This document shows, one piece after another, positions 9,735-19,030 of a stretch of DNA of 64,000 nucleotides. How positions within the stretch are numbered: the stretch's first letter is position 1; the number at the start of each line of letters is the position of its first letter. A program made the translations under genes and the position numbers. Source of the DNA: Oceanospirillales bacterium (GTDB taxonomy: Bacteria > Pseudomonadota > Gammaproteobacteria > Pseudomonadales > Endozoicomonadaceae); contig SIHQ01000018.1 in assembly GCA_004762125.1 (NCBI GenBank), positions 1 through 64,000 of the forward strand. Reading direction: 5' to 3'. The notes beneath the pieces were generated by a model. That model did no database searches. It saw only the letters and a list, made by a program, of their open reading frames with translations, and was not told where the DNA came from.

Positions 9735-10577
9735 ATGAAAGATACTTCCAAGCTCCATAAGTTAGTCTCCAGAAGCACAAAAATTGCCCTGACCATTATT
9801 ACTCTGTTAATGATTATTGTCAGTTTTACGCGGCTGGTTGATGACCAGACTCAGGTCAGGTTGAATGAGTCCATGGTGGCTGCTGGAGCCAGTTTTGCGA
9901 TTGCTAGAAGTCTGGATGCCACTATATCGTTAGTCAAAAGCACTGAGGTCTCTGTGGGCGTTGCCTCTATAGATCCGGGACAGGTGCTGAATCCGTTAAG
10001 TGATCTGATTGATAAATTTTCCTGGGTCATGACGGTAGCGGTTGGATCTCTGGCATTACAAAAAATCCTATTGACGATCACCTCATCAACACTGGCTAAT
10101 GTGCTGTTTGCACTGACTGCCCTGATGTTTTTAGTGGTTTTATGGGCTGATAGAGCTGCAGTTTTTAAGTCTGCTGTCGTACATGCAATGAAGGTTATTA
10201 TTCTTGTCAGGTTCGCAGTGGTCGCTTCAGTGGGATTAAGCCTGATCGTTGATCATATTTTTCTGGATGATCAGATAGAAGCGTCTTCCAGTCAGATTGA
10301 ATCTGTATCAAAGGTGGTGACGGGGCTGGCTGAGAATAATGTTGAGAATGAACTCAATCAGGCTCAACAGCAGGGCTTTCTGGATTCGATTAAAGGCCGA
10401 TTGAGCAGCTTTTCCAGTCCAGCGGAGAAAGTGTCAGCTATCAATGAAAAGGTTGAAAGCTCAATTCTTGGTTTTATGAATTTGATTGCACTCTTTCTGT
10501 TCAAAACAGTACTCATGCCAATTGGTTTCTTAGTCTTTCTTAAGCGAATGTTGATGAATGCGAGAAATTTTTTCTGA
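9735..10577 (+). CDS. Hypothetical multi-pass membrane protein
   Basis: A 280-residue inner-membrane protein that I do not recognise. Hydrophobic segments are seen near the N-terminus (LTIITLLMIIVSF), in the middle (MTVAVGSLALQKILLTI; LANVLFALTALMFLVVLW; MKVIILVRFAVVASVGLSLIV) and at the C-terminus (FMNLIALFLFKTVLMPIGFLVFL). A soluble stretch of about 80 residues, rich in Gln, Ser and Glu, lies before the last helix. The ATG at 9735 is used because any longer frame would begin inside the nqr terminator. It stands alone between the nqr terminator and a 600-bp gap, so a role with NQR cannot be inferred from position alone. Confidence 0.75.
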   Translation: MKDTSKLHKLVSRSTKIALTIITLLMIIVSFTRLVDDQTQVRLNESMVAAGASFAIARSLDATISLVKSTEVSVGVASIDPGQVLNPLSDLIDKFSWVMTVAVGSLALQKILLTITSSTLANVLFALTALMFLVVLWADRAAVFKSAVVHAMKVIILVRFAVVASVGLSLIVDHIFLDDQIEASSSQIESVSKVVTGLAENNVENELNQAQQQGFLDSIKGRLSSFSSPAEKVSAINEKVESSILGFMNLIALFLFKTVLMPIGFLVFLKRMLMNARNFF

Positions 10578-11181
10578 GTCAGAAAAGAGAAAACCTAATT
10601 TGTTGTAACACCCAAAAAATCAGTCACTTGTAAGAGCGTGGGTTTGTTATGAAAAGTTGACGAGAGGCGCAGAAAAAAGGTGGGATATATCAGCAAACGC
10701 ACTCATCAGGTAGACGAATGAATACTACTATTACTGTTCCTATTCATAAGTGAGCCGTTTTGAGAGGTTAGCATGTTTGGATATAAGCGTACAGATCCGG
10801 TAAGCACTCACTTGGGAAATCTGCAGGAAGATTATCTGCCTTTTGAAGGTTCAACTGGCAGGTTTGAGACACCAGCAATCTAAAATACTGTAAAAACTAG
10901 ATTTATAAAGTTTTTTCGATTCTCGATAGGCCTTCTGATTAAGCAATATTTCATAATGAAAGCATCCATACTCACACCAATTCATTTTTGTACTACTTTT
11001 AGCTATGGATGTTCACAGTAGTTTATGTTCTGTTGGCTGATATTCTGATAATTCTAAAAACAAACGTCCGTTCTGAAATGTCTGTCAGGATGAGCTCTCC
11101 TCTTCATTTCGAAAACTGCTGTTGATGACCCTTTGATGTACTTTTTGGCACTTATGTGGCCAATATATCGGTGTTAAACGT
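10578..11181. other. 604-bp gap, mostly featureless
   Basis: This region is AT-rich with no long reading frame and no recognised RNA. It contains one short candidate ORF (10773-10883) and otherwise only the presumed promoter of the large kinase gene that starts at 11182. No hairpin with a T-tract was found. Confidence 0.5.
10773..10883 (+). CDS. Possible 36-residue small protein
   Basis: The ATG at 10773 is preceded by GAGAGG with 5 bp spacing, a good ribosome-binding site. The frame runs 36 codons to TAA (MFGYKRTDPVSTHLGN ... ETPAI). No membrane segment, no known family. It could be a real small protein or a remnant; the ribosome-binding site is the only positive evidence. Confidence 0.3.
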   Translation: MFGYKRTDPVSTHLGNLQEDYLPFEGSTGRFETPAI

Positions 11182-14100
11182 GTGAAAGAAAAATCGAGAA
11201 CTTTTCATATCTGGCTCTATCTACTGACGGCATCTCTTTGTGTTTCCTTGAGTTTTCGGGTGTCGGCTATGGTCGATCCGGGATCTCATATTGCATATGA
11301 GATAGACAGTGTTTCTTCCTTTAAATTGGAAGAAACGATCAGTTCACAGATACTGGGGCTGGAATTCAGGCAAAGTCAGAAGATTCGTTTGAATGGAGAG
11401 CGGTTCCCGGACACCATTTCACCGTTAAAAACCTTCGTAAGAGAAAGTCATCCATTTCCCCCCGATGAGTTGCTCACTCTTGTTTGGCGTTATCAGGACA
11501 GTGATTATCAGCAAGGTAAAAAATTATCTTTACCATTGTGCTTTTCAAACACATCGGACCGCTTTGAGGTCAGGGAAGTCTCTTTTGATGGGGCTATGGA
11601 TATTCAATGTGCCACAGAGCCTGCTTCCGAGGATTCGCAAGATAGGGTATGTCATGTTCAATTGAATGCGGCCAGCTTTGCCAGTGAACTTTCGGTTCAG
11701 AAGGGCAGGTTTGATTATCAATGCACAGTAGATATTGTTCAAAAAAAGAGGGGGAGCATTTCAGGTGAATTGCTGGTTTTTTCTTATCTGATTAAACCTG
11801 AACTATTCGCGAATAACGCTCAGAAAAATGCTACTTCTGGCGCACCAGAGCAAGGTAAGAGCGGTCGTTCTAATCGACTTTCTGGTAGTGAAGGAGGTGG
11901 TTTTTCTGGTGGAATGGGCGGTGATGACTATAGAAAACCGCGAAAGAAAGGGGGAGGCGCTGCTTTTCCCGATATTGATCTGCTGGTCTATCTGCCAGAG
12001 CAGAATGCCGATCAAGAAAGTGCCGATCAAGAAAGTGCCGATCAAGAAAGTGCTGATCAAGAGAGCGATGACACTGAACACTTGATGGGCGATGTCCAGT
12101 GGCAGAGCACTGCCGGTCAAACAGACGTTACTATCCATTATCACTTTATGGGACAACGGCAGAGCCAAAGGATTTCCCGTAGCCAATGGAATAACTTGGT
12201 TAAAAAAGGGCTTCACCGAAATTCTGGGGCTCTGTTTCACTTTCTTCTGGCTCGTCAGAAAAAGTATGAAGCCATTCTTGACCTTCTGGGTCTATCAGAG
12301 GAACCAATGCTGTTTGAGGGTTCAGAGGTAGATGACAGTTCATTTTCTGACATTATCAAAGAACTGGAATGGGAAATTCCTCAGGAACTTTCTGTCGCCG
12401 TTGTGATGTCAGATATCTATGAAGATATGCTGACTGAGCGGTTAGGCGATCCATTACGTATGGCAGAGCGGCTTAGCTATGCCAGTGAGGCAGAATACCT
12501 CAGCGCCTTACAACACCTCCTTGGCCTTATTTCAAACTATGAAGAGATAGGCAGCCACTGTGCATTGAGTGACTCATCTAATGTTTCTATGGCAGAAAAC
12601 CCCGACACTATCGACCTGAAGGGGCTCATTGCACATTATGAAGGCTGTCTCACTCGTGTCCGAAAGGAATATCTTACCGCATTGTTGAAAGCGTTTTTTC
12701 AGTCGGCAGAAAGTAAAGGGCAATATCCAGTTTCCTGGAATGAGGGCAAAGGTGGAAAGGGAGGTGGCAAGAGTACGCCACAGCCCAAGGAAGACAAAGC
12801 GTCGAGTGATCAGGCGAGGAAACAGGATGGTTTGACCTCTTCTGATAGTGACAGTGTTGAGGAGGCAGGAGGCTCTGCTGGTGAGCAGGATGAACGCGCA
12901 CAGCCGCCAGATAAATCAGGTGCTGAACCTGGTTCTGTCGAAGCATCAAAATTGCGACGGATTGTTAATGAACGGATTGATGTTGATAGCTCTTGTCAGC
13001 CCTTATTAATAGAGCGAGATGCGGCTGCTCGTATCGAAGCTGTTTTGAACTTTGGAGAGAGTGAAGCCGAATTTTCAACAGCATTGAAACAATTTCTTGT
13101 TAAAGCGGCCAATCAACCCTGGGACAGCCCTTTGTACAGAGCTCCAGACGTGGATAAGTTACTGGCTACTGGAGTGTTAAAAAAGGGGGTGATTGTCGCC
13201 ATTTTCTGGTCTCAGAACTTACCTCTTGAACACCCTGTTCTACAGAGAATTCAAGGAGCAGAACTGATTTACCGGAGTTTAACCAAGGGAGGGTTCAAAC
13301 CAATAAATGACCTGCTCACAGGCTTTACCTATTCGAAGCACCTGCAAGGAAGTATCAATTATGCGAGAGCCACTTTTTCGGTAGAACCCGCAGTGAGAGA
13401 ATCATTGCAGAGTAATTTTAAAATAGGCGATGATCATTCTCCTTTTTTGCGAGCCAGTCACATACATGACCAGTTAGGTGATGAATCTCATCTGTCTGGT
13501 GAATCCAGTGCAGCTCGTATTGCAGAAGGGTTGCTTGGTGTTTTTGTCTCTATTAACCCCTACTTGACAGAAGAAGTTGCGTTCGTCCAACATCGATCTC
13601 AGATAAGCCCTAATGCTTCAGTGAGTAGGGCCCAGAAAGCAGCTTCTCCCGAAAGTGTTGATTCAAAGGTTTTGAGTACTAATAAAAAGACTGTTCTGAG
13701 TAATGCCGTTACGCAAGCCGCGGCTGAAGCTGATAAACAGCTGGCTGATAAAAAATGGCGGAGAGAGGCAAGTCATCAGGTATTAATAGAGACGGTACGC
13801 AAGGCATTGAAAACCAGTGGAGTTTTTTCTGGTGTAAAAGTGTTGAGAGTAATAGGTAACTCTGGCTTTGGAGTCGTGTTTGAGGTGGAAGATGGAGGAC
13901 ATAAATACGCTCTGAAATACTCTTCGATTCCTGATGGTTATATGACCACTTTCTTACAATCTTACCGCATCATTTCAACATTAGGGAGAGATTCTGAATT
14001 TCGAAATGTTGTTCTCAAGCATGAACTTTCGCAAAGCAAAAAGCGTCTAATTCAATCAATGACCTTGATGGATAGTACGCTAGACAAACCTCTTGGCACA

Positions 14101-15288
14101 GATAGACGTGACGGGAAGACATTCTGGAATCATTATTTTATCCAGATTGTTCATCAACTCACTGTACTGAATCGTAAGGGCATTTTTCACAGAGACTTAA
14201 AGCCTGACAATATCGGCATTAAAGACGGAGTAGTCTACCTGCTCGATCTGGATACGCTGTATCAGGATAGGGGTACGCCTAACGCAAGAGGTGTTTTTCA
14301 GAGCCTGGTCGCTGCTCCAGAGTTTCATAACGCCCAGTACCAGCAGAAAGCTATTCACGTATATAATGGTCCGGTGGAAGGCCAAAGTGATGAAATTACG
14401 TCGTTGGCACACGTCTGGTTTTATGTTCGGCTGAACAATTCCTTGTCCTCTGTCCATTTGAAGTATCTGCAAGAAAGTGAGGCAGTGCCTGAACAATACG
14501 AAAAGCAGATGGCGGCTGGTCATCAAAAATATGCTCGATCACTCCTGATGAACGAAATGCTTGAAGATTTGAAAGCGGATCAGGGACTTGTAAAATTGCT
14601 GTTTGAACGAAGACAGGTCGAATTCGGAGATTTGGATCGTTTCGCTTTTGAGCGTTTTATTCTGAAAAGGGCTGAAGAAAGTGATCTTAAAGAGTTTGTG
14701 CACAAGTTGAGTAAGGCCAATGGTTTCACTGATGAAGCGCAGCAACTGATGCCAAAATTATGGCCTGACAATGATGAAGTTGGGTCGGAACACCCTGTTT
14801 TAATTGTTCGACCTTCCAAACCTGTATCCGGATCCGGATCCGGCACTAGGGCTAAGGCTTCTTCAGATCGGAAGGCAACAGCAGTGGAAAAGTTACATCA
14901 AGAGTTAGCATCCTCTCTAGAGAATGAGAGAGTGTCCCCGGAGCAGTTAATAGGCTGGTTCCTACAACAGGACATGAATATAGAATCGACGGCTACGACC
15001 ATAAGAGAAGTGATAGCAGATGTTTCGATGTACACCTCAGATGATCAAATGGCAGAATATATTGCACGTATAAAGGCTGATCGTTTGAGCCCGAGCTTAA
15101 CTTGCGCAAGCGATCAGAGACCGCTCGTTTCAGAATCTGCCAATTGGGGTCAATTCTGTATGGGTTGTAATCAGCCTTTTAATGCGGGTGAAAAAATCTA
15201 TGCATGTAAACATCATTTACAATCTGACAATTATTCTGCCTCATTCCACAAGCAATGCATTAGCACACCTCAAAAGGTGGGAATATGA
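11182..15288 (+). CDS. Large exported Ser/Thr kinase-like protein with a Cys/His zinc-type tail
   Basis: A 1368-residue protein. A signal peptide is visible (about 1-30, hydrophobic YLLTASLCVSLSF, then SAM). Residues about 276-295 are four ADQES repeats, and 520-590 is a low-complexity acidic/Ser/Gly linker. The kinase domain is at about 885-1100: GNSGFG loop from about 892, ATP lysine about 912 (YALKY), HRDLKPDN with Asp about 1005, and DLD in place of DFG at about 1022. The last 50 residues hold C1326-x2-C1329-x12-C1342-x-H1344-x11-H1356-x2-C1359, like part of a RING or PHD finger. The GTG at 11182 is chosen because it gives the signal peptide; no strong ribosome-binding site is seen. An exported kinase with a eukaryote-style zinc tail suggests a host-directed role, which is inference. 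Confidence 0.8.
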   Translation: MKEKSRTFHIWLYLLTASLCVSLSFRVSAMVDPGSHIAYEIDSVSSFKLEETISSQILGLEFRQSQKIRLNGERFPDTISPLKTFVRESHPFPPDELLTLVWRYQDSDYQQGKKLSLPLCFSNTSDRFEVREVSFDGAMDIQCATEPASEDSQDRVCHVQLNAASFASELSVQKGRFDYQCTVDIVQKKRGSISGELLVFSYLIKPELFANNAQKNATSGAPEQGKSGRSNRLSGSEGGGFSGGMGGDDYRKPRKKGGGAAFPDIDLLVYLPEQNADQESADQESADQESADQESDDTEHLMGDVQWQSTAGQTDVTIHYHFMGQRQSQRISRSQWNNLVKKGLHRNSGALFHFLLARQKKYEAILDLLGLSEEPMLFEGSEVDDSSFSDIIKELEWEIPQELSVAVVMSDIYEDMLTERLGDPLRMAERLSYASEAEYLSALQHLLGLISNYEEIGSHCALSDSSNVSMAENPDTIDLKGLIAHYEGCLTRVRKEYLTALLKAFFQSAESKGQYPVSWNEGKGGKGGGKSTPQPKEDKASSDQARKQDGLTSSDSDSVEEAGGSAGEQDERAQPPDKSGAEPGSVEASKLRRIVNERIDVDSSCQPLLIERDAAARIEAVLNFGESEAEFSTALKQFLVKAANQPWDSPLYRAPDVDKLLATGVLKKGVIVAIFWSQNLPLEHPVLQRIQGAELIYRSLTKGGFKPINDLLTGFTYSKHLQGSINYARATFSVEPAVRESLQSNFKIGDDHSPFLRASHIHDQLGDESHLSGESSAARIAEGLLGVFVSINPYLTEEVAFVQHRSQISPNASVSRAQKAASPESVDSKVLSTNKKTVLSNAVTQAAAEADKQLADKKWRREASHQVLIETVRKALKTSGVFSGVKVLRVIGNSGFGVVFEVEDGGHKYALKYSSIPDGYMTTFLQSYRIISTLGRDSEFRNVVLKHELSQSKKRLIQSMTLMDSTLDKPLGTDRRDGKTFWNHYFIQIVHQLTVLNRKGIFHRDLKPDNIGIKDGVVYLLDLDTLYQDRGTPNARGVFQSLVAAPEFHNAQYQQKAIHVYNGPVEGQSDEITSLAHVWFYVRLNNSLSSVHLKYLQESEAVPEQYEKQMAAGHQKYARSLLMNEMLEDLKADQGLVKLLFERRQVEFGDLDRFAFERFILKRAEESDLKEFVHKLSKANGFTDEAQQLMPKLWPDNDEVGSEHPVLIVRPSKPVSGSGSGTRAKASSDRKATAVEKLHQELASSLENERVSPEQLIGWFLQQDMNIESTATTIREVIADVSMYTSDDQMAEYIARIKADRLSPSLTCASDQRPLVSESANWGQFCMGCNQPFNAGEKIYACKHHLQSDNYSASFHKQCISTPQKVGI
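12007..12066 (+). repeat. Four tandem 15-bp repeats inside the large kinase gene
   Basis: GCCGATCAAGAAAGT occurs three times exactly and a fourth time with three changes, encoding ADQES four times. The unit is a multiple of three, so copy-number change would alter linker length without breaking the frame. Confidence 0.9.
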
Positions 15289-15403
15289 TTTGCTCACCCT
15301 TTCCTGAGTGAAGCTGGATTCAAGCAAGAGGTATTAAGAATACCTATAAAACCCTTTTCTCAAGTCTTCCTTCTTTAGTTAAACCCTCGTATGATCACCC
15401 GCC

Positions 15404-15434
15404 GCAGCTCTAATGAAGGGCTGCATTTTTCCTT
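15404..15434 (+). terminator. Short hairpin with T-rich tail before the ABC importer
   Basis: GCAGC (15404-15408) and GCTGC (15420-15424) pair around an 11-base loop, followed by ATTTTTCCTTTT. It may terminate the kinase transcript or act as an attenuator, since it lies about 35 bp before the substrate-binding protein gene. Confidence 0.5.
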
Positions 15435-15469
15435 TTATTAGCTATTGAACCTAATAAGGACATTATAAA

Positions 15470-16342
15470 ATGTTTCGCTTATTTTCTGTAAGCAAGGCGC
15501 TGTGCGCTGTGCTGCTTTCTTTTTATGTCTCTGTCGTACAGTCAAACGATGTTTTTACCTTCACAGCTATTCCCGATCAGGATGAAACTCGCCTTCAGCA
15601 ACGTTTCGGTAAAGTAGCGGATTATCTGAGTAAAGAACTCGGTGTTACCGTTAAATACATTCCTGTTAAAAGCTACGCTGCCGCCATCTCTGCGTTCCGA
15701 AACAATCAGGTTCAACTGGCCTGGTTTGGTGGTTTGTCTGGCGTCCGTGCCCGGTTGTTGGTACCTGGTTCTAAATCGCTGGCTCAAGGTTATGAAGATC
15801 AGTTCTTTAAGACTTATCTGATAGCCAATAGCAAAACAGGCCTGAAAACATCACAGGCATTCCCTGAAGACATCACTGGCAAGAGTTTTACCTTTGGCTC
15901 CAAGGGTTCTACTTCCGGACGCCTGATGCCTGAATTTTATGTTCGTGAACATCTAAATGCAGCGCCACAAGAGGTCTTTCGTAGAGTTGGTTTTTCCGGT
16001 GATCACAGTCGTACAATTAGCCTGGTTCAATCCGGAGCTTATGAAGTCGGTGCTGTGAACTACAAAGTCTGGGAGCGTGAGCTGGCTGAAGGGAAAATCG
16101 ACACCAGTAAGGTAAAGGTTATCTGGTCCACTCCTGAATACCCGGATTATCAGTGGAGTATTCGTGGCGATGTTGACCGTAAATACGGTGCAGGCTTTAG
16201 TCAGAAAGTTCAGGCGGTATTGCTGGCAATTAAACAACCTGAACTGTTACAGGCTTTTCCACGACAGTCTTTTGTTTTAGCCGAAAATAGCTTCTACCAA
16301 CCGATAGAAGATACTGCTCGAAAAATTGGTCTGTTGGACTGA
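15470..16342 (+). CDS. ABC importer substrate-binding protein, putative selenate type (PhnD-like)
   Basis: Periplasmic oxyanion-binding protein of the PhnD superfamily, 290 residues. It has a signal peptide (about 1-25, ending VVQS-ND). It matches the family annotated as putative selenate ABC transporter binding protein: FTFTAIPDQDE near the start of the mature chain, then VKSYAAAISAFRNNQVQLAW and FGGLSGVRAR. First gene of a three-gene operon; the ATPase starts 4 bp after its stop. AAGGA lies about 10 bp before the ATG. Phosphonate or another oxyanion is possible, since no selenium-use genes such as selD are in the window to support the selenate label. Confidence 0.85.
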   Translation: MFRLFSVSKALCAVLLSFYVSVVQSNDVFTFTAIPDQDETRLQQRFGKVADYLSKELGVTVKYIPVKSYAAAISAFRNNQVQLAWFGGLSGVRARLLVPGSKSLAQGYEDQFFKTYLIANSKTGLKTSQAFPEDITGKSFTFGSKGSTSGRLMPEFYVREHLNAAPQEVFRRVGFSGDHSRTISLVQSGAYEVGAVNYKVWERELAEGKIDTSKVKVIWSTPEYPDYQWSIRGDVDRKYGAGFSQKVQAVLLAIKQPELLQAFPRQSFVLAENSFYQPIEDTARKIGLLD

Positions 16343-16346
16343 TAAG

Positions 16347-17030
16347 ATGAAAAAGACTATTCAGCCTCTATTCAGGCTGGAGAATGAGTCTTTGGGCTAT
16401 GGCCGTCAGTCAGTATTACCACATATTAGTCTGACCGTATATCAGGGTGAAAAAATTGCCCTGATCGGTCAGAGTGGTTCTGGCAAATCAACCTTGCTTC
16501 GACACCTTAGATCATTGTCTCCAGAAACCGTTGCATGGTGTCCTCAGAATCCTGGTCTGGTTCCTATGCTCAGCGCTTTTCATAATATTCATGCAGGCAG
16601 TCTGACGCAGTATTCGTTGCTTTATAATCTGCTGAATCTCTTTTATCCACAGAAGAAAGCTATTGCTCGAGCCAATCAGGTTTTGACTCGACTGGGAATG
16701 GCAGAATTTCTGATGAAACCTGTTGCACAGTTATCCGGTGGACAGCAACAGCGTGTAGGGCTTGGGCGTGCACTGGTTGCAGGCAAAGAGCTATTTCTTG
16801 GTGATGAACCGGTTTCTGCCGTTGATGAGTATCAAGCCAGAGAATTGATGCAATTGATCAGGGATGAATACGACACCAGTATTACAGCACTCCATGATAT
16901 CGATTTGGCGATATCTTTTGCGACTCGAATCATTGGTCTGAAGAACGGTTGTGTGGTGATTGATCAGTCTGTCGGTAGTGTGACCAGCGAACAGCTTACC
17001 GCTCTGTATCTGGATGACAATGAAGACTGA
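16347..17030 (+). CDS. ABC importer ATP-binding protein (PhnC-like)
   Basis: Cytoplasmic ATPase of the same importer, 227 residues. Walker A is GQSGSGKST, the signature is LSGGQQQRVGLGRAL, Walker B is ELFLGDEPVSAVDE, and the H-loop is ALHDIDLA. All catalytic elements are present. The ATG at 16347 follows the binding-protein stop by 4 bp. Its 3' end overlaps the permease start (ATG 17014, stop 17028-17030), so the three genes are translationally coupled. It is close to PhnC-type phosphonate ATPases, in line with the binding-protein family. Confidence 0.92.
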   Translation: MKKTIQPLFRLENESLGYGRQSVLPHISLTVYQGEKIALIGQSGSGKSTLLRHLRSLSPETVAWCPQNPGLVPMLSAFHNIHAGSLTQYSLLYNLLNLFYPQKKAIARANQVLTRLGMAEFLMKPVAQLSGGQQQRVGLGRALVAGKELFLGDEPVSAVDEYQARELMQLIRDEYDTSITALHDIDLAISFATRIIGLKNGCVVIDQSVGSVTSEQLTALYLDDNED

Positions 17031-18480
17031 AGCGTCCCCATTACGCCGTAATACCTTTCTGTTGTTTTTGCTGGCACTGTGTTGTTTGCCTTTTGCTGAT
17101 CTGGAACTGTCCTTCCCTGACTTCTGGCCTGAATTGTCCCGGCTTGGGTTTGCCATGTTGACTCCTAAAGTCATCAATGGTCAGGAATTTCTGTCGGTTT
17201 TGGTTACGACCCTCAGCTTTGCCTTTCAAGGTGTTGCTTTGGGCGTTGTTGCTGGTTTTTTACTAGCACTTGGTTACACCAATCCTTGGTTGAGAGGGTT
17301 TTGTGCCTTTATAAGAGCGATTCATGAGCTGTTCTGGGCACTGATTTTTATTCAGCTAACAGGCCTGACACCGTTAACCGGGTTGCTGGCGCTGGCTATT
17401 CCCTATGCGGGTACCTTTGCCAAGGTTTTTGGCGAAATTTTTGAAGAAACCGATAGCCAACCTGCAGATAATATCCAGGCTCGTGATTTATCAGCCTTTT
17501 TCTATACGACGCTACCCTTGGCCTGGCAGAGGATGGTGGACTATACGGCTTATCGCTTTGAGTGCGGTATACGCTCCAGTGCAGTGCTTGGTTTTGTTGG
17601 TTTGCCGACAGTAGGGTTTCATCTTGAAAGCTTGTTTAATCAGGGAGAGTACAGCCAGGCGATTGCCTTGTTGTATGGACTCTTCCTGATCATCGGAACA
17701 GCGCGGCTTTGGTTGAAAAAGTCGTTGGTACCGCTCTATATTCTACTCTCTTTCATTTGGTTGCCTCCTGTCGCCCATATTCAATGGTCGATGATCTGGC
17801 AGTTTTTTACTGTTGATATTATTCCTGCACCGATTCGATCCGGTTCCGGTGATGTTTTTCACTGGTTATGGCAGTTGTTAACTGAACAGGTCTTCAGCGG
17901 TGTCTTAAATACATTGATTCTGACGCAATTATCATTGCTACTGACTTTTTTGTTATCGCTGATTCTGATTCCCCTGAGATCCCGTCTATTCACAGGTCAG
18001 GGGCGTATCGTCGGTCACAGTGTATTGGTTATGGTTCGGACTACCCCCGAGTACTTACTGGCTTTTATCGGTGTCATTATTTTTGGCCCATCCATGTTGC
18101 CAGGGGTGTTGGCGCTGTCTGCTCATAATGGAGCCATTCTTGCCCATCTCAGCGGTCGCTTTGTTGATCAGTTGAGTTTTCGAGAGGACAGGCCTACGGG
18201 GTTGCTTCTCTATTGCTATGAAGTCTTGCCGAGAATTTACCGGCAGTTTATGGCACTGCTGCTGTATCGTTGGGAAGTCATCCAAAGAGAAAGCGCGATT
18301 TTAGGTATTTTAGGGATTCCAACCCTGGGATTCTTTATCGATTCAGCGTTTGAAGAGTTCAGATTGGACCGGGCTGTGGTTCTGATATTAATTACAGCTC
18401 TGTTGAATATTCTGATCGATATAATAGCCCGTCAACTGCGAAGCCAGCCTATCAGTCATCGTTGTGATTCGTCTGCCTAG
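17014..18480 (+). CDS. ABC importer permease, two fused permease domains
   Basis: Inner-membrane permease of 488 residues, about twice the size of a single PhnE-type permease. Two homologous halves are seen: the first has the coupling-helix region around RFECGIRSSAVLGFVGLPTV, the second around RWEVIQRESAILGILGIPTL. The similarity of these two stretches shows internal duplication or fusion, so one polypeptide replaces a permease dimer. About twelve hydrophobic segments are seen. It belongs with the binding protein and ATPase upstream. A second in-frame ATG at 17020 is an alternative start. Confidence 0.9.
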   Translation: MTMKTEASPLRRNTFLLFLLALCCLPFADLELSFPDFWPELSRLGFAMLTPKVINGQEFLSVLVTTLSFAFQGVALGVVAGFLLALGYTNPWLRGFCAFIRAIHELFWALIFIQLTGLTPLTGLLALAIPYAGTFAKVFGEIFEETDSQPADNIQARDLSAFFYTTLPLAWQRMVDYTAYRFECGIRSSAVLGFVGLPTVGFHLESLFNQGEYSQAIALLYGLFLIIGTARLWLKKSLVPLYILLSFIWLPPVAHIQWSMIWQFFTVDIIPAPIRSGSGDVFHWLWQLLTEQVFSGVLNTLILTQLSLLLTFLLSLILIPLRSRLFTGQGRIVGHSVLVMVRTTPEYLLAFIGVIIFGPSMLPGVLALSAHNGAILAHLSGRFVDQLSFREDRPTGLLLYCYEVLPRIYRQFMALLLYRWEVIQRESAILGILGIPTLGFFIDSAFEEFRLDRAVVLILITALLNILIDIIARQLRSQPISHRCDSSA

Positions 18481-18501
18481 TTTCGTGATGACTACTGGTT
18501 T

Positions 18502-18720
18502 TTGAAAATAAGACTGCCAGGCTTGCAGAAACGATTAGCCAAAATCAGAGCGAAAGCGGCTGAAGATCTTTTGCGTGGGTTCCAGTTCAGCATGCTGCGT
18601 AATAGTTCGCAGACGTTATTGTTGATCCTCGTTGCTTTGAATTTGGCTATTTTCATGCCAGATATTTATCGAAATCTGAACAGCCGTGAAGAAAGAAGGA
18701 TTTTCTTTGTGACCACGTAG
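18502..18720 (+). CDS. Possible small membrane protein
   Basis: A 72-codon frame with a TTG start, 21 bp after the permease stop and in the same frame as the permease. It has a basic N-terminal half (KRLAKIRAKAAEDLLRG) and one hydrophobic segment (TLLLILVALNLAIFM). No strong ribosome-binding site and no known family. It could be a small accessory protein of the importer, a decayed 3' extension of the permease gene, or chance. Confidence 0.3.
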   Translation: MKIRLPGLQKRLAKIRAKAAEDLLRGFQFSMLRNSSQTLLLILVALNLAIFMPDIYRNLNSREERRIFFVTT

Positions 18721-19030
18721 TCTTTTGAAGCCGTAAGGATTTTGATCCGAGGCGGTACGCTTTTTCAATAACCATAACCCATCTGAGCCGACCATAATCG
18801 CAGCACAGCGACTTAACCATTGAATCCATGGAGACTCAATGTTGTTTAGGTCAGGATTGACCGCGTAACTGACAGTTTAATGAATCAAACTGTCAATATG
18901 AGTGCCATTGTTATTATTTCGGGCGTAATAACGCTTTTAATCAAAGCTGCAGATTCAGTTCAGAGATAGACATAGCAGAGAAGGTAAATGCCAGAACATC
19001 AGGTGTAGGGGAACTTTCACTGATCGAGAG
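18721..19030. other. Intergenic region with one inverted repeat
   Basis: About 310 bp between the importer and the convergent kinase gene. The only structure seen is a perfect 9-bp inverted repeat, TGACAGTTT (18870-18878) and AAACTGTCA (18887-18895), with an 8-base loop and no T-tract. It may be a weak transcription end for either side or a regulator site. Confidence 0.45.
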
